Positions 7,008 to 8,327 of a DNA stretch of 8,327 bases are shown here, in pieces. Below the pieces are notes generated by a model. The model was not told where the DNA came from. It saw nothing but the letters and a program-made list of their open reading frames with translations, and did not search any database. Origin of the DNA: Nitrospinota bacterium (GTDB lineage Bacteria; Nitrospinota_A; UBA7883; JACRLM01); NCBI GenBank assembly GCA_015231995.1, contig JADGAO010000150.1, positions 1 through 8,327 of the forward strand, given 5' to 3'. Position 1 is the stretch's first letter. Each line of letters begins with the position of its first letter. Both the position numbers and the translations under genes were made by a program.

Positions 7008-8080
7008 GGCTGATAATCAGCGGCGGGGGGACTGGAGGCCACGTCTTCCCCGGCGTAGCGGTAGCGAAGGAAATAATGAAGAGGAACGCGAAAAACGAAA
7101 TTCTCTTCGTAGGGGCGGAAGGCGGAGTGGAGACGCGGCTGGTTCCGGCGGAAGGGTTTGAGATAGAGACTTTAAAGGTGACAGGGATGAAGGGCAAAGG
7201 GATCGCAAAAAAGATCACTTCAGCGGCGCAGTTCGCCGCCGCCACGCTACGCGCGCGCGCGATAGTGAAGCGGTTCGCCCCCGACGTGGTTCTGGGAGTG
7301 GGCGGTTATGCCTCCGGCCCGGTTTGCGCGGCGAGCGCCATAATCGGAACGCCGCTCGCCCTCGCCGAACAGAACGCATTGCCCGGCATGACCAACAGGT
7401 GGCTGGGCCGGTTTGCGCGCAAGGCGTTTGTAACGTGGGAAGAGTCGCTCGGCTGGTTCCCGCCCGGAGCCGGGATCGTGACGGGCAATCCCATACGTCC
7501 GGAGTTTCACGACGTGAAACGCTCGCGCCCGGATGGACGGATCGGGATACTCGTCATCGGCGGGAGCCAGGGGGCCACATCCATGAACAGGGCCATGACA
7601 CAGGCTATCGGCGAACTCAACGCGTTCGGGGACAAAATCCGCGTCGTCCATCAGACCGGCGCAAGAGACATAGAGTCCGCGCGATCGGCTTATTCGGGGG
7701 CCGCGTTCGCGTGGGAGGCGGAGGTTTTTCTGCGCGACATGCCGCAAAGGCTGGCTGACGCGGATATCGTGATATCGCGGGCTGGCGCGGGAGCCGTGGC
7801 GGAGATATGCGCCGTGGGCAGGTTCGCCGTTTACATACCCTTCCCGCACGCGGCGGACGACCATCAGACGAAAAACGCGGAGGCGCTGGTCAAATCCGGC
7901 GCGGCCATGATGATACCCGACGGGGAATTGAACGCGAAGGCGGCGGTTAACCTTGTCGAGAGCTTTATAAAAGATCGCAAACGATTCGACGAAATGGCCG
8001 TCAAAGCCGGGAAGCTTGCGAAAAAAGAGGCCGCGCGAATTATCGCGGATGAACTGATAAAAATTGCGGAGGCGGCCTGA
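7004..8080 (+). CDS. murG: Lipid II synthase MurG (UDP-GlcNAc transferase)
   Basis: A 358-residue GT-B fold (family GT28) glycosyltransferase at the inner membrane face. It adds GlcNAc from UDP-GlcNAc to lipid I, giving lipid II, the substrate of FtsW and FtsI. The N-terminal lipid-I domain has the glycine-rich loop GGGTGGHVFPG at residues 7-17, GVGGYASGP at 98-106 and EQNALPGMTN from 122. The hinge TGNPIRPEF begins near 160. The C-terminal donor domain has GGSQGA at 186-191, HQTGARD, ISRAGAGAVAEI with Glu267 matching E. coli E269, and PFPHAADDHQTKNA. In the GAxTxxE donor motif the usual Thr is Ala264. The ATG at 7004 overlaps the ftsW stop (ATGA). It has only a weak GGCGG element at 6996-7000, so it is probably translated by coupling. 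The frame stays open far upstream, to 6035, but that part lies out of frame inside ftsW and carries none of the family motifs. The murC start follows after 4 bases. Confidence 0.97.
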   Translation: MRLIISGGGTGGHVFPGVAVAKEIMKRNAKNEILFVGAEGGVETRLVPAEGFEIETLKVTGMKGKGIAKKITSAAQFAAATLRARAIVKRFAPDVVLGVGGYASGPVCAASAIIGTPLALAEQNALPGMTNRWLGRFARKAFVTWEESLGWFPPGAGIVTGNPIRPEFHDVKRSRPDGRIGILVIGGSQGATSMNRAMTQAIGELNAFGDKIRVVHQTGARDIESARSAYSGAAFAWEAEVFLRDMPQRLADADIVISRAGAGAVAEICAVGRFAVYIPFPHAADDHQTKNAEALVKSGAAMMIPDGELNAKAAVNLVESFIKDRKRFDEMAVKAGKLAKKEAARIIADELIKIAEAA

Positions 8081-8084
8081 GGCC

Positions 8085-8327
8085 ATGACAAACGGCGTTA
8101 AAAGATTCGGCAGGACGAAAAAGCTCCATTTCGTCGGCATAGGCGGGGCGGGCATGAGCGGAATCGCCGAGATACTGCTGACCATGGGTTACGAGGTGAC
8201 GGGGTCGGACATGGCCGAGTCGGACACAGTGAGGTTACTGCGCTCCGCCGGGGCGATCGTCGCCATCGGCCACTCTGCGGAAAATGTGAGCGACGCGGAC
8301 GTGGTGGTCGTTTCGTCGGCCATAAAA
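8085..8327 (+). CDS. murC: UDP-MurNAc:L-alanine ligase MurC, N-terminal part
   Basis: The first 81 codons of murC, open at the right edge of the window. MurC adds L-Ala to UDP-MurNAc, the first step of stem-peptide assembly in the cytoplasm. The translation shows the MurC nucleotide-binding loop GIGGAGMSG at residues 18-26, then IAEILLTMGYEVTGSDM, SDTVRLLRSAGA, and DADVVVVSSAIK at the edge. This is the normal UDP-binding N-terminal domain, with a short basic leader (VKRFGRTKK) before the first strand. The ATG lies 4 bases after the murG stop. GGAGG at 8068-8072, inside the last murG codons, is a possible ribosome site 12 bases upstream; GAGG at 8079-8082 is too close to the start to act well. 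The P-loop, ligase domains and C-terminus lie beyond the window. The frame has no stop up to the edge. Confidence 0.95.
   Translation, partial: MTNGVKRFGRTKKLHFVGIGGAGMSGIAEILLTMGYEVTGSDMAESDTVRLLRSAGAIVAIGHSAENVSDADVVVVSSAIK

Noticed and set aside
7250..7261. A (CG)6 alternating tract that could form Z-DNA
   Set aside because: It encodes Arg-Ala-Arg-Ala in murG within generally GC-rich codons; nothing else around it suggests a regulatory or repeat role.
7247..8185. A 312-codon open frame on the minus strand opposite murG and the start of murC
   Set aside because: It spans two clearly coding plus-strand genes and their junction, and its Arg-rich translation has no family signature.
1..8327. 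tRNA or rRNA genes, CRISPR arrays, insertion sequences, terminators, internal promoters
   Set aside because: All but a handful of bases are covered by recognised coding genes. No repeat-spacer pattern, transposase, terminal inverted repeat or hairpin followed by a T-run was seen by eye.

Overview
The window is a continuous plus-strand segment of a dcw (division and cell wall) cluster. From start to end it holds the 3' part of ftsI (a PBP3-type transpeptidase), then murE, murF, mraY, murD, ftsW and murG complete, and the 5' part of murC. Coding is almost gapless. Neighbouring genes either overlap (4-nt ATGA overlaps at ftsI/murE, mraY/murD and murG after ftsW; 10 nt at murD/ftsW) or are separated by 2 to 4 bases. 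No internal promoter, terminator, RNA gene, mobile element, CRISPR array or repeat family is visible, so the segment looks like the middle of one long, translationally coupled operon whose promoter and end lie outside the window.

The organism is a GC-rich bacterium with meso-diaminopimelate peptidoglycan, because MurE carries the DNPR specificity motif. The gene order ftsI-murE-murF-mraY-murD-ftsW-murG-murC is the classical order of Gram-negative bacteria such as Escherichia coli. MraY, MurF and FtsW read like those of deltaproteobacteria-like or related deep Gram-negative lineages, but this taxonomic guess is weak and cannot be settled by eye.

The genes make up most of one pathway. MurC (partial here) adds L-Ala, MurD adds D-Glu, MurE adds meso-DAP and MurF adds D-Ala-D-Ala to UDP-MurNAc in the cytoplasm. 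MraY moves phospho-MurNAc-pentapeptide onto undecaprenyl phosphate (lipid I), and MurG adds GlcNAc (lipid II). FtsW polymerises lipid II at the septum and FtsI crosslinks the new strands. MurA, MurB, Ddl and FtsQAZ are not in the window.

No new multi-gene system is present; this is an ordinary housekeeping region. The points worth a second look are substitutions at positions that are normally nearly invariant: Asn268 in MraY where the Mg-binding catalytic Asp (E. coli D267) is expected, Ala264 in MurG where the GAxTxxE motif normally has Thr, and His359 in MurE in place of Pro in the DYAHTPDAL motif.
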